Assembly (NCBI GenBank): GCA_046728935.1
Contig: JBKPFS010000149.1
Coordinates: 1-19,068, forward strand
DNA from: DATAFO01 sp046728935
GTDB taxonomy: Bacteria; Actinomycetota; Thermoleophilia; Solirubrobacterales; 70-9
DNA length: 19,068 nucleotides
Direction: 5' to 3'
The stretch's first letter is position 1. Every line of letters starts with the position of its first letter. The position numbers were made by a program, and so were the translations under genes. Below are positions 1 through 6,861 of the stretch, one piece after another. Under the pieces are notes generated by a model. The model was not told where the DNA came from. It ran no database searches and saw only the letters and a list, made by a program, of their open reading frames with translations.

Positions 1-201
1 GCGTGGGGATCGGTCTAGGGCGGCGCAGGCTCCCGAGCCCCACCGTCGAAGTCGGGCGGCGCTTCCTGGACGTCGGCATGCTGCTCGTCGGGCGGCAGGA
101 TGCACGCTCCGCGGACAAAAGAGCCTCCGCTGGGCCAGTCACGCGGCGATCGTTCGGGAGGTGATGCTGAGCGCGGCGATGCCGCGGCAGTGTCGACGCG
201 C
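1..201. other. no recognisable gene at left edge
   Basis: This stretch lies downstream of the P450 gene. Both strands have short open frames, but none has a recognisable motif, a supported start or a plausible length. A plus-strand frame open from the left edge ends at a TAG near 202-204 and could be the tail of a gene outside the window, but I could not identify it. No ferredoxin gene follows the P450 here. Confidence 0.4.
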
Positions 202-1437
202 CTAGCGTCGCAGTCGGACCGGCAGCGTCTTGAGCTGGTTGATGAAGGGCGACTCGGCGTACTCGGGCGAGCCCGCCGGTTCCATCGCCGGGAAGCGCGC
301 GAGCGTTTCCTCGAAGAGGATCCGCAGCTCGAGGCGCGCCAGTGCTGCGCCCAGACAGAAGTGCCGGCCGCCAGCGCCGAAGGCCTGATGCTCAGGATTG
401 CGGGTAACGTCGAAGCGGTCCGGATCGTCGTAGCGGGATCCGTCGCGGTTGGATGACACGTACCACATGACGACCTTCTCGCCCTCGCGGATCGGCTGCC
501 CGCCCAGCTCGGTGTCGCGCGTCGCGGTGCGGCGGAAGTGCGCGAAGGCGGGGAACATGCGCAGCGACTCCTCGACCGCGCTCGGGATGAGCGACGGGTC
601 GTCGAGCAGGAGCTGGCGCTGGTCGGGGTGGTCCATGAGCGCTCGCATGCCGCTGCAATACGTCGCCTTCGTGCTGTCGTTGCCGGCGGCGACGAGGAGG
701 AAGAACCCCATCACGATCTCGTGCTCCTCGAGCCGCTGGCCGTCGATCTCGGCATGCACCAGCACGCTCGTGAGGTCGTCGGTGGGCCGCTCGCGGCGCT
801 CGACCATCAGCCGCCGGCAGCGCTCGAAGATCTCGGGCACGTCCCGCTGCATGACGGACTCGACGCCCTCCGGGTTGAGGTCCGGGTCGCCAGCGCCGAG
901 TGTCGTGTTCATCAGCCGCGCCCAGATCTCGTCGTCCTCGGGGGGGATCCCCATGAAGCTGCCGATCACGCGCGAGACGACCGGCTGGGCGATGTCCGTG
1001 ACCAGGTCGCACGTCCCCTGGCCGTCGAGCCGGTCCAGGACGCCGACGGTGATCGCCCGGATCGCGTCCTCGTGCTCGGCGATGCGCTTCGGCGTAAACC
1101 CGCGCTGAAACAGCATCTTGAGTCGGTCGTGCTTCGGCGGGTCCATGCCGATGAACATCGCCCGCACCAGTTCGAGCGGCATGATCGCATCGGTCAGCGC
1201 GGTCACCCCGCCCAGCTCAGACGAATACGTAGCCCAGTCGTGGCTGACCTCGTGGACGTCGTCGGCCATCGTGACAGACCAGAACCCCGCCTCCTCGGGG
1301 TACTCCGTGATCCGCGCCGTCCAGTGGACCGGGCATTCCGCTCGCAGCCGCTTGAAGAGCTCGTGCGGGGGCCCATCCTGCCACCGCTCACGCTCGGTGA
1401 CGAGCACTTCCTCAAGGGTGGTTGGGTCGGCGGCCAC
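202..1437 (-). CDS. cytochrome P450
   Basis: Soluble bacterial class I P450 monooxygenase of 411 residues, a normal family length. It would use electrons from a ferredoxin and reductase encoded elsewhere to hydroxylate a hydrophobic substrate. Visible hallmarks are the I-helix oxygen-activation motif AGNDST (about 251-256, where many family members have AG-D/E-TT), the K-helix ExxR motif (E290 to R293), and the heme loop FGAGGRHFCLG with Cys361 as thiolate ligand. The conserved MDPPKHDRLK stretch near 98-107 is also present. The start is GTG at 1437 with GAGG a few bases upstream. General resemblance is to the CYP124/125/142-like actinobacterial group (sterol or lipid oxidation), but the substrate cannot be read from sequence. 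It appears to be a single-gene unit; its upstream neighbour is a pseudogene on the other strand. Confidence 0.95.
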   Translation of the reverse strand: MAADPTTLEEVLVTERERWQDGPPHELFKRLRAECPVHWTARITEYPEEAGFWSVTMADDVHEVSHDWATYSSELGGVTALTDAIMPLELVRAMFIGMDPPKHDRLKMLFQRGFTPKRIAEHEDAIRAITVGVLDRLDGQGTCDLVTDIAQPVVSRVIGSFMGIPPEDDEIWARLMNTTLGAGDPDLNPEGVESVMQRDVPEIFERCRRLMVERRERPTDDLTSVLVHAEIDGQRLEEHEIVMGFFLLVAAGNDSTKATYCSGMRALMDHPDQRQLLLDDPSLIPSAVEESLRMFPAFAHFRRTATRDTELGGQPIREGEKVVMWYVSSNRDGSRYDDPDRFDVTRNPEHQAFGAGGRHFCLGAALARLELRILFEETLARFPAMEPAGSPEYAESPFINQLKTLPVRLRR

Positions 1438-1529
1438 GGAACCTCAGGGTTGAGACGGGCGGGGCTACGACGCCGAGCCTACCGGGAGGGCGAGGCGGCC
1501 GCCAGTGGGACGTTGACGTTCTTGAGCAC

Positions 1530-1745
1530 CTGCCAATCGGCACCCTGCTCAGCCGCAACTATGTGGTTGGCTCCCGCCGGGCTGGCATCGGCGTCGGCAG
1601 CCCCTCGACGAAGCTCACCAAGAACCGGGCCGTGCGCAACGACGGTCTCGGCATCAAGGCCGTCGAAGGCGTCATCGACGGCGGCGGAAACCGGGCCAGC
1701 GGCAACGGCGATCCGCGCCAATGCGTGAACGTGAAATGTCGCTAG
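1530..1745 (+). pseudogene. C-terminal remnant of a right-handed beta-helix repeat protein
   Basis: An open frame ending in TAG at 1743-1745 encodes about 70 residues that look like the last coils of a parallel beta-helix (NosD/pectate-lyase-like) protein. It has the alternating pattern GTLLSRNYVVGSRRAGIGV, then NRAVRNDGLGIKAVEGV, then the glycine/asparagine-rich cap DGGGNRASGNGDP and a terminal Cys-x-Asn-Val-x-Cys. The ladder of N-x-A and G-I residues every 20-25 positions is characteristic. No start codon, signal peptide or upstream coils are present: the frame loses its similarity before about 1530 and runs into the P450 promoter region. I read it as the 3' scrap of a deleted secreted-protein gene. 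The identification rests on pattern recognition, not a search. Confidence 0.6.
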
Positions 1746-1772
1746 CCGCGACTTCCCGACGAGACTGACGCC

Positions 1773-1797
1773 CTCGAAGCCGCCGGGCTGTCGGAGT
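1773..1797 (+). repeat. 25-bp copy of a SnoaL-like gene tail
   Basis: These 25 bases are identical to 7255-7279, which encode the last residues (LEAAGLSE) of the intact SnoaL-like protein at 6862-7281. Here the same frame reads ALEAAGLSE but has no stop at the equivalent position and is preceded by a TAG at 1743-1745, so only about 15 codons could belong to such a gene. Best explained as the debris of a third SnoaL-like gene. Recombination between copies could have produced it. Confidence 0.55.
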
Positions 1798-1822
1798 TGG
1801 CGAGGTCGCAGCAGCCCACGGG

Positions 1823-1851
1823 TTGACAGCGCGCACTGCCGGTGAGAAGGT
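1823..1851 (+). promoter_or_regulatory. possible sigma-70 promoter for the secreted repeat protein
   Basis: A perfect TTGACA hexamer at 1823-1828 is followed after 17 bases by GAAGGT at 1846-1851, which keeps the A at position 2 and the T at position 6 of a -10 element. It lies 47 bases before the preferred ATG at 1898. The -35 is good and the -10 weak, so this is a moderate prediction. Confidence 0.4.
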
Positions 1852-1897
1852 CGGGCAGGAAAACGACGAGAGCCGCTCGGCGAATGGAGTAGCGGGA

Positions 1898-2719
1898 ATG
1901 GCATGGATGCGGCAAAGGCTTGTGGTCTTGGCGTGTGTCCTCGGCGCCGCGACCGTGGTGATTGGAATTAGCGCGGCGTCCGGTGCGAAGCTGAAGACGA
2001 AGTCGGCGAGCACGACGATCGGCCCGGACAGCCAGGCATCCGCGACCGCTGCCTGCAAACCGGGGACGAAGGCCGTCAGCGGCGGGTTCGAATTTGTCCC
2101 ATCCGAACCGAGCCCGTTCCTCCTGCATCCGAACGCGTCGGTGCGGGAGGGGGGCCGAAAGTGGGCGTCCGCCGGCACCAACTTCACCGATGACCCCGTC
2201 GCGCTGATCAGCTACGCCTACTGCAGGGATCAGAAGGTCGACTCGGTCTCCGAGACGATTGAGCTCGATCCGGACACCGACGCGAGCCTCACCGCGACGT
2301 GTCCAGCGGGGACGAAGGCCGTCTCGGGCGGCTTCGTCGCGGAGGGGGACGACGACACGGTCGTCTTCGTTCGCGCGTCGCACAAGCAGGGCAAGCGCAG
2401 CTGGATCGTGATCGCAATCTCCTTCGGCACCGATCCTGGGACGCTGCGCGCCCAGGTCAATTGCCACGATGGCAAGAAGCTCAAGACCCGGAGCCAGACG
2501 GAGACCGCATCCGGCATCGAGGAGGTCGATGCCGTAGCCAAGTGCAAGCGCAGCCAACGCGTCGTCTCCGGCGGATTCGAGACGGAGAACTTCGTGTTCA
2601 AGGGCGGACCGTTCGTCCACGCCTCGCGGAAGCAGGGGAGGCGTAGATGGCTGGTGACCATCCTCGACGTCGTCTCGGAGACATTCACCTCGTACGCCTA
2701 CTGCGAGAAGAAGACGTAG
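1898..2719 (+). CDS. secreted protein with three ~81-residue Cys/SGGF repeats
   Basis: Predicted exported protein of 273 residues, of unknown function. The ATG at 1898 is preferred because GGAG lies 8 bases upstream and the protein then begins with a typical signal peptide: a short basic start, the hydrophobic stretch LVVLACVLGAATVVIGISA, and a likely cut near ASG-A. An in-frame upstream ATG at 1823 would bury this signal. The mature part holds three tandem repeats. Each opens with a Cys (53, 135, 216), has V-S-GGF about 8-12 residues later, mostly contains an aromatic/HAS...G(K/R)xxW block, and closes with a second Cys (109, 189, 269). Cys-to-Cys spacing between repeats is 80-82 residues, suggesting one intra-repeat disulfide per module. 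I do not recognise a named domain. It stands alone between pseudogenes on the plus strand. Confidence 0.8.
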   Translation: MAWMRQRLVVLACVLGAATVVIGISAASGAKLKTKSASTTIGPDSQASATAACKPGTKAVSGGFEFVPSEPSPFLLHPNASVREGGRKWASAGTNFTDDPVALISYAYCRDQKVDSVSETIELDPDTDASLTATCPAGTKAVSGGFVAEGDDDTVVFVRASHKQGKRSWIVIAISFGTDPGTLRAQVNCHDGKKLKTRSQTETASGIEEVDAVAKCKRSQRVVSGGFETENFVFKGGPFVHASRKQGRRRWLVTILDVVSETFTSYAYCEKKT

Positions 2720-2784
2720 GGCGTTCTCGAAGCGCGCCGGGCTGCGGGGCAAGGCTCACCACCCCCGCGCCGGTCGCTAGGCGC

Positions 2785-2801
2785 GTTGCCAAACTGTTGC
2801 C
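2785..2801 (-). repeat. GGCAAC-N5-GGCAAC direct-repeat pair (integrase-arm-like)
   Basis: On the minus strand the sequence reads GGCAAC, five bases, GGCAAC: an 11-bp (one helical turn) direct repeat. The same arrangement occurs in the opposite orientation at 6064-6080. Short direct repeats at one-turn spacing with GTGGCAA-like cores resemble arm-type sites of tyrosine integrases. No integrase or tRNA is visible nearby, so the function is unproven. Confidence 0.35.
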
Positions 2802-2984
2802 CTATCGCTTCGAGGCGGTCCGAACCCCAGAAGGGTGGCAGCTCTCCCACGTGGAGGCCAGGCCAGTTTGGAGCGTTCGTTTCGACGCCCGTCAGTCCTG
2901 ACGCTGAGGGCCAGCGGTCCGGCGTCCTGTCGGAGGGCGTAAGGGCATGAGGTCCGCCCGAGCGCTGCGGCGGCCCGTGGCGGA

Positions 2985-3145
2985 TTCCGGATCGCTAGTA
3001 CCCCTGCTTCCGGAAGAAGGGGAGCGTGCGAGACCGGCGGCGCGAGACTTCCGAGTTGGACGACCATAGTCGGCTTCGCGACCAGGAAGGCGCGGGCGAT
3101 CTCGCCGGTCGTCATGCCCCCGAGCGCCCGAAGCGTGAGCGAGCG
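2985..3145 (-). pseudogene. sigma-factor region 4 remnant (ECF-type)
   Basis: On the minus strand, 3142 to 3053 reads SLTLRALGGMTTGEIARAFL followed by VAKPTM. This is the helix-turn-helix entry of region 4 in RpoE-like ECF sigma factors of the group whose typical text is LTLR-x-GG-LTT-x-EIARAFLVPE-x-TM. A TGA lies a few codons upstream (3152-3154). Past VVQL the expected RAKRKI block is missing in this frame, but a later HAPLLPEAGVLA resembles the family's HLLPERL-x-AVLA segment, as if a stretch had been deleted. There is no start codon, region 2 or C-terminal domain. It lies just downstream of ftsH on the same strand. Clearly non-functional, with good motif identity over about 30 residues. 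Confidence 0.6.
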
Positions 3146-3208
3146 GCACCGTCAACACCGGCGATGCCGAGGCCGGCGAGCTCACCGCGGCGGCAGAGCG
3201 ATCTGAAG

Positions 3209-5230
3209 CTACGGGGCCGTCGTAGCCCTGGCCTCTTCCCCCGCATCGTGCTTGGGCAATTCGACCCCGGCCACCTCGTAGGCCTCAGGTTGGTCGAGCG
3301 TCTCGCGCTCGAGCAGCGCGCCGGCGAGCGCCTCGAGGCGCTCCCGTTCGCGCTTCAACAGCTCGATCACCTCGTGCTCGGCCCCGTCGACGATTCGCCG
3401 GACCTCCTCGTCGACCAGCTGCTGGGTTGGGGGCGAGGCCGGTACCGAGCCGGGCAGGAGTACGCCGTCCTGGCGGCCGTCGGTGACGGCGACCGCGCCG
3501 ATCGCATCGCTCATCCCCCAGCGGCCGACCATCCCGCGGGCGATCTGGGTCAGGTTCTGGATGTCCGACTCCGCACCGGTGGTCAGGTCGGCGAAGACGA
3601 CCTTCTCCGCCGCGCGTCCGCCGAGCGCGACTTTGATCTTCGCGAGCAGGTCGTCGCGGGAATAGTTGAAGCGGTCGCTCTCGGGCGTCGACAGGGTGAC
3701 GCCGAGGGCCTGACCGCGCGGGATGATCGAGATCTTGCGCACCGGGTCGGCGCCGGGGGTGAGCATGCCCACGAGCGCGTGGCCGGACTCGTGGTAGGCG
3801 GTGCGCTCGCGGTCGGCGTCGGTCATCACCACCTGGCGCTCGGCGCCGAGGATGATCTTCTCGATCGCGTCGGTGAAGTCCCGCTGCTCGACGGCGGCAT
3901 GGTCGCGTCGCGCGGCGAAGAGGGCGGCCTCGTTCACCAGCAGCGCGATGTCCGCGCCGGTCGCCCCCGGCGTGGAGGCGGCGATCCGGCCAAGGTCGAC
4001 ATCGGGCGCGAGCGGCACCGATCGGGTATGGATCCGCAGGATCTCAACCCGGCCGTTCCGATCGGGCGGCTGGACGGCAATGCGGCGGTCGAAGCGCCCC
4101 GGGCGAAGCAGGGCCTGGTCGAGGACCTCGGGACGGTTCGTCGCCCCGAGGACGATGACGTTCGTCCCCGGTTCGAAGCCGTCCATCTCGGTCAGGATCT
4201 GATTGAGTGTCTGCTCGCGCTCGTCGTGGCCTCCGCTGATCCCACCGACGTTGCCCGAGCGTGAGCGACCGATCGCGTCGAGCTCGTCGATGAAGACGAT
4301 CGCGGGCGCGGCCTCCTTGGCCTGCTTGAACAGGTCGCGGACCCGCGAGGCGCCGACGCCGACGATCGCCTCGACGAACTCCGAGGCCGACATCGAGAAG
4401 AAGGCCGCATCGGCCTCCCCGGCGACGGCGCGAGCCAGCAGCGTCTTGCCGGTGCCGGGCGGCCCGTAGAGGAGGACGCCGCGCGGGACCTTGGCGCCGA
4501 GCTTCGTGTAGCGCTGCGGGTTCTTGAGGAAGTCGACGACCTCGACGAGCTCGTCCTCGGCCTCGTCGATCCCGGCGACGTCGTCGAAGGAGACTCGCTC
4601 CTGATCACCGGGCCTGAGGCGACGTGCCGTGGAGCGGCCGAAGCCGCCGAGGATGCCGCCCCCGCCCGCGCCCAGCTGGCGGCGTGCCAGCCAGACGAAG
4701 AAGCCCACCAGCAGGATCGTCGGTAGGAAGCCGAGCAGCAGCGAGGCCCACAGCGACCGCCCGGTGTCCGGCGGCTCGGCGTTAATGACCACGTTTTGCT
4801 GGGCGAGCAGCTGCGTGAGTTGAGCCGGTTCGATGAAGGCGGGGACCTCGGTCTTGAAGCTCGTGACCTTCACGGGCTCGGCGTCGCCCGGGGGATCGTA
4901 GGTTGCCTCGGCCTTCAGCTCGCCCTCGATCGATTCCTCCTGCGAGCTGATCTCGCTGACGTTGCCGGCCTTGACCTGGTCGATGAAGAACGGCTGGTAC
5001 GGCACCCGCTCGCGGTCCTCGGGGCTACCGGTGACGAACGAGATCACGAGGTTGATGACCAGCAGCCCGACCAGGATCGCGATGAACGTCCTGCTCCGGG
5101 GGATCATCGGCGGCTTGGACTCGGGCGGAGCTCCGCGCCCGTCGGGCGCCGGGTCTACGCGCCAGCCGGACCGGTCCCCCTTTCGAGGCGGTCGGCTTTC
5201 GGTCGAGGGGTCGGCGGGCAGGTAACTCAC
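3209..5230 (-). CDS. ftsH: ATP-dependent zinc metalloprotease FtsH
   Basis: Membrane-anchored AAA+ protease that extracts and degrades misassembled membrane proteins and short-lived regulators, working as a hexamer. With a GTG start at 5230 (GGAG 4 bases upstream) it has 673 residues. The reading frame extends further upstream, but the segment DRSGWRVDPAPDGRGAPPE near the new N-terminus fits the family in this group. Order: cytoplasmic tail; TM1 about 47-66; extracytoplasmic domain 67-158; TM2 160-182; Walker A GPPGTGKT (256-263); Walker B FIDELDAIG (313-321); second-region-of-homology arginines near LLRPGRFDRR (374-383); zinc site HESGH (480-484) with Asp556 as likely third ligand. The pore loop reads EAIVGVGA, with Ile where E. 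coli-type FtsH has Phe. The C-terminal tail is acidic and short. It is preceded by a long hairpin and the VOC gene. Confidence 0.97.
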   Translation of the reverse strand: MSYLPADPSTESRPPRKGDRSGWRVDPAPDGRGAPPESKPPMIPRSRTFIAILVGLLVINLVISFVTGSPEDRERVPYQPFFIDQVKAGNVSEISSQEESIEGELKAEATYDPPGDAEPVKVTSFKTEVPAFIEPAQLTQLLAQQNVVINAEPPDTGRSLWASLLLGFLPTILLVGFFVWLARRQLGAGGGGILGGFGRSTARRLRPGDQERVSFDDVAGIDEAEDELVEVVDFLKNPQRYTKLGAKVPRGVLLYGPPGTGKTLLARAVAGEADAAFFSMSASEFVEAIVGVGASRVRDLFKQAKEAAPAIVFIDELDAIGRSRSGNVGGISGGHDEREQTLNQILTEMDGFEPGTNVIVLGATNRPEVLDQALLRPGRFDRRIAVQPPDRNGRVEILRIHTRSVPLAPDVDLGRIAASTPGATGADIALLVNEAALFAARRDHAAVEQRDFTDAIEKIILGAERQVVMTDADRERTAYHESGHALVGMLTPGADPVRKISIIPRGQALGVTLSTPESDRFNYSRDDLLAKIKVALGGRAAEKVVFADLTTGAESDIQNLTQIARGMVGRWGMSDAIGAVAVTDGRQDGVLLPGSVPASPPTQQLVDEEVRRIVDGAEHEVIELLKRERERLEALAGALLERETLDQPEAYEVAGVELPKHDAGEEARATTAP

Positions 5231-5256
5231 GGTACTCCTGCTCCCCACCCAGGTGT

Positions 5257-5315
5257 GATTCCCCAATCCGTGTGCGCCCGGGGGCACGTCGTCCGGGCGT
5301 GCGGGGTTGGGGATC
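5257..5315. other. long imperfect inverted repeat between VOC gene and ftsH
   Basis: Two arms of about 23-25 bases, from GATTCCCCAATCC to CGCCCGG on the left and from CCGGGCG to GGTTGGGGATC on the right, pair imperfectly around a loop of about 10 bases. The element fills most of the gap between the VOC stop (5322) and the ftsH start (5230). It could end VOC transcription or fold in the ftsH leader. It has no T-tract in either direction, so a classic intrinsic terminator is not supported. Confidence 0.45.
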
Positions 5316-5321
5316 AGTCGT

Positions 5322-5711
5322 CTATGACGAATCCCCGGTCCCGGCCGATCGAGGTGACGCGCTCGCAGCGTCGGGCGGCTCGGCGAACGCGATCGCGTTC
5401 CCATCCGGATCGGGAACGTTCACGTGGCGGACGCCGTTCGAGTAGGTCTCGATCGGTTCGTGCTCGATGCGCCGGCCAGCGAGACGCTCGAGGAGCGCGT
5501 CGAGCCCAGCGACGGAGAGGGTGATCCGGCCCGCGCCCGCCCGCGCCGCATTCGGCTCGATGAAGAGCCAGGAGCGCTCGTCGATCTCCCAGAGAATCTC
5601 TTCCCCGACGCGCATATCTGGGGGTCGCCCGAAGAACCGCGTGTACCAATCGATGCTGGCGTCGAGATCGGATACCGGGACACCGGCGAAGAGGTGGGTG
5701 ATCGCGCTCAT
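5322..5711 (-). CDS. VOC (glyoxalase/bleomycin-resistance fold) family protein
   Basis: Small cytoplasmic protein of 129 residues with one VOC domain built from two beta-alpha-beta-beta-beta units. Family members are metal-dependent lyases, isomerases, dioxygenases or drug-binding proteins. The first unit starts at HLFAGVPVSDLDASIDWYTR, with the conserved D-x-x-x-S-x-x-WY-x-x-x-FG pattern. The second ends in VRHVNVPDPDGNAIAFAEP, with the conserved DPDGN turn and terminal Glu. Candidate metal residues are the first His, a mid-domain Glu and the last Glu, but the substrate is unknown. The ATG at 5711 is chosen because the domain starts immediately after it; the longer upstream frame is Pro/Gly-rich noise. 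The ribosome site is weak (CTGAG). It is upstream of ftsH on the same strand, 91 bp away. Confidence 0.85.
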   Translation of the reverse strand: MSAITHLFAGVPVSDLDASIDWYTRFFGRPPDMRVGEEILWEIDERSWLFIEPNAARAGAGRITLSVAGLDALLERLAGRRIEHEPIETYSNGVRHVNVPDPDGNAIAFAEPPDAASASPRSAGTGDSS

Positions 5712-5879
5712 CTCAGGGCGGCGGTGTATAGCACCGAAGCGCTGCGGGTTCGTGATCGTGGGCGCGACGATCCCGCAGGGTTCGCCGGGCGCGGGGTGAG
5801 GGCTGCCTGCACCCGCAGGAGCCGGGGTGCACGTACCCCAACTTCCGGATTCCGCTTGTTCAAGCGGCAAACAACTACG

Positions 5880-5960
5880 CCTTGGGCTTGGTCACGTAGT
5901 CACGTAGTCGTCCGCGCCCTCGCCGAACCCGCGCACGCGGTCGGCCTCGGTCACGCGCGG
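5880..5960 (-). pseudogene. response-regulator receiver fragment with 8-bp tandem duplication
   Basis: On the minus strand the frame reads RVTEADRVRGFGEGADDYVT, the alpha4-beta5 segment of a response-regulator receiver domain (consensus ADRVxGFxxGADDYVTKPF). A perfect tandem 8-base duplication (gtcacgta at 5891-5898 and 5899-5906) shifts the frame and gives a stop. Removing one copy restores the expected VTKP with its conserved lysine. Upstream of this segment the similarity stops abruptly near 5960. Non-functional. Confidence 0.6.
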
Positions 5961-6063
5961 GTCCGCCCCCCCCGCCTCCCTCCGACTGTAGTCCGGCGCA
6001 GTAGCCGGCTGAACAAGGAGTTCGCATAGAGCAGCTCGCGTGGTGCGATTTTCAAGCCAGGGT

Positions 6064-6080
6064 GGCAATTGAGTGGCAAC
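6064..6080 (+). repeat. GGCAAT-N5-GGCAAC direct-repeat pair (integrase-arm-like)
   Basis: The plus strand reads GGTGGCAATTGAGTGGCAAC: two GTGGCAA units at 11-bp spacing, the same arrangement as 2785-2801 but in the opposite orientation. It is near the end of the receiver fragment at 5960, so it may mark an old insertion boundary. Confidence 0.35.
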
Positions 6081-6132
6081 CCGCTGAGCCGTCGCCGGTG
6101 TGCCGGGCGACCCGAGGGGGTAGGAAGGGGCC

Positions 6133-6495
6133 ATGTCAACGATCGCCGTCATCGCCATCCTGGTCGGTCTGCTGATCCTGGCCGTGCTCGCCGTGCGACG
6201 AGCGGCTGAGGCCCGTCGCGAGCGCGAACGCCAGCGCGAGCGGCTTCGCAGCGAAGTCGCCGGGTACCGTCAGGAAGCCGAGGCGCACGCCGCCAAGGCG
6301 CACGAGAAGCACGACGAGGCGAGAGAAGAGCGCGAACGCGCCTCGGAACATGCGGCTGCCGCAGAGTCGCACGCAGAGGCGGCGGAGGCGCACGACCGCA
6401 ACGCGATCGAGGCTGAAGAACGCGCTCAGCGCGAAGGCCGCGCCGCCGGCTTTCACGACGAGCAGGCGGCCGAGCGCGAGCGGGACGCCACCTAA
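6133..6495 (+). CDS. small membrane-anchored Ala/Glu/Arg-rich coiled-coil protein
   Basis: Predicted 120-residue protein with one N-terminal transmembrane helix (about residues 4-21, IAVIAILVGLLILAVLAV) followed directly by basic residues. The rest is a continuous charged helix made of repeated A/E/R/H units such as EAEAHAAKAHEK and AAAAESHAEAAEAH. The positive-inside rule places the coiled coil in the cytoplasm. The ATG at 6133 has a strong GGAAGGGG ribosome site. No enzymatic motif is present. Comparable small proteins are common in actinobacteria and are usually annotated as hypothetical; a scaffolding or envelope-stress role is only a guess. The high alanine and arginine content also makes it low-complexity. 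Two SnoaL-like genes follow on the same strand. Confidence 0.75.
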   Translation: MSTIAVIAILVGLLILAVLAVRRAAEARRERERQRERLRSEVAGYRQEAEAHAAKAHEKHDEAREERERASEHAAAAESHAEAAEAHDRNAIEAEERAQREGRAAGFHDEQAAERERDAT

Positions 6496-6532
6496 GCCAG
6501 CCCACTGAGCACCGCGCGATCCTGCGTGGGCG

Positions 6533-6859
6533 ATGTCGCAAGAGGCGATCGCGAATCTGAGGCGCAGCTACGAGGCCTTTAATCGAGGCGACATATCCCC
6601 AGTGCTTGACCTCGCGACCCGAGACGTGGAATGGGGTGCTACGGGCGCCTTTCCAGGCGTCGAAGGCGTCTACCGCGGCCCCGAGGCGATGCAGGAGTGG
6701 GTGGAGGTCATTCGGTCGGCATGGGAGGAGTTCGAGGTAACGCTCGATGAGGTGCTGTACGACGACGATGAGATCCTCGTGGTGACCGAGTTGCTTCGCG
6801 GGCGCGGTCGAGAGAGTCATGCCGAGGTCGAGATGCGCGTGTTGTCGGTGCGGGAGTAG
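6533..6859 (+). CDS. SnoaL-like (nuclear transport factor 2 fold) protein, C-terminally truncated
   Basis: A 108-residue member of the SnoaL/NTF2-like cone fold, a family of small cytoplasmic enzymes and binding proteins. The N-terminal helix pattern (ANLRRSYEAFNRGD), the D-x-E-W strand (RDVEWG) and Y-R-G-x-x-A-M-x-x-W are intact. The final beta strands, present in the neighbour as GQVWDLEAGRVARMKAYL and ending EAAGLSE, are missing: it stops at RVLSVRE. Only 2 bp separate its stop from the next SnoaL gene. The ATG at 6533 has a weak upstream GTGGG. Probably a truncated paralogue; the loss of about 30 residues of core sheet makes function doubtful, though a dimer with its neighbour is conceivable. 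Confidence 0.7.
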   Translation: MSQEAIANLRRSYEAFNRGDISPVLDLATRDVEWGATGAFPGVEGVYRGPEAMQEWVEVIRSAWEEFEVTLDEVLYDDDEILVVTELLRGRGRESHAEVEMRVLSVRE

Positions 6860-6861
6860 CG

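Noticed and set aside
1823..1897. Upstream ATG giving a 298-residue form of the secreted repeat protein
   Set aside because: It would place 25 polar residues before the signal peptide and overlaps the TTGACA -35 hexamer; the ATG at 1898 has a proper ribosome site.
2811..2850. Possible tRNA T-arm-like text (GGTCCGAACCCC)
   Set aside because: No matching acceptor, D or anticodon arms could be built around it, so no tRNA or tRNA fragment is claimed.
3001..3022. Near-perfect 22-bp palindrome (CCCC...CCGG...GGGG) as an operator or terminator
   Set aside because: It falls inside the decayed sigma-factor reading, has no loop or T-tract, and does not sit at a promoter; probably chance or a relic of coding sequence.
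3026..4264. 412-codon plus-strand open frame opposite ftsH
   Set aside because: Antisense shadow of the unmistakable FtsH AAA and protease domains; no start signal or motif of its own.
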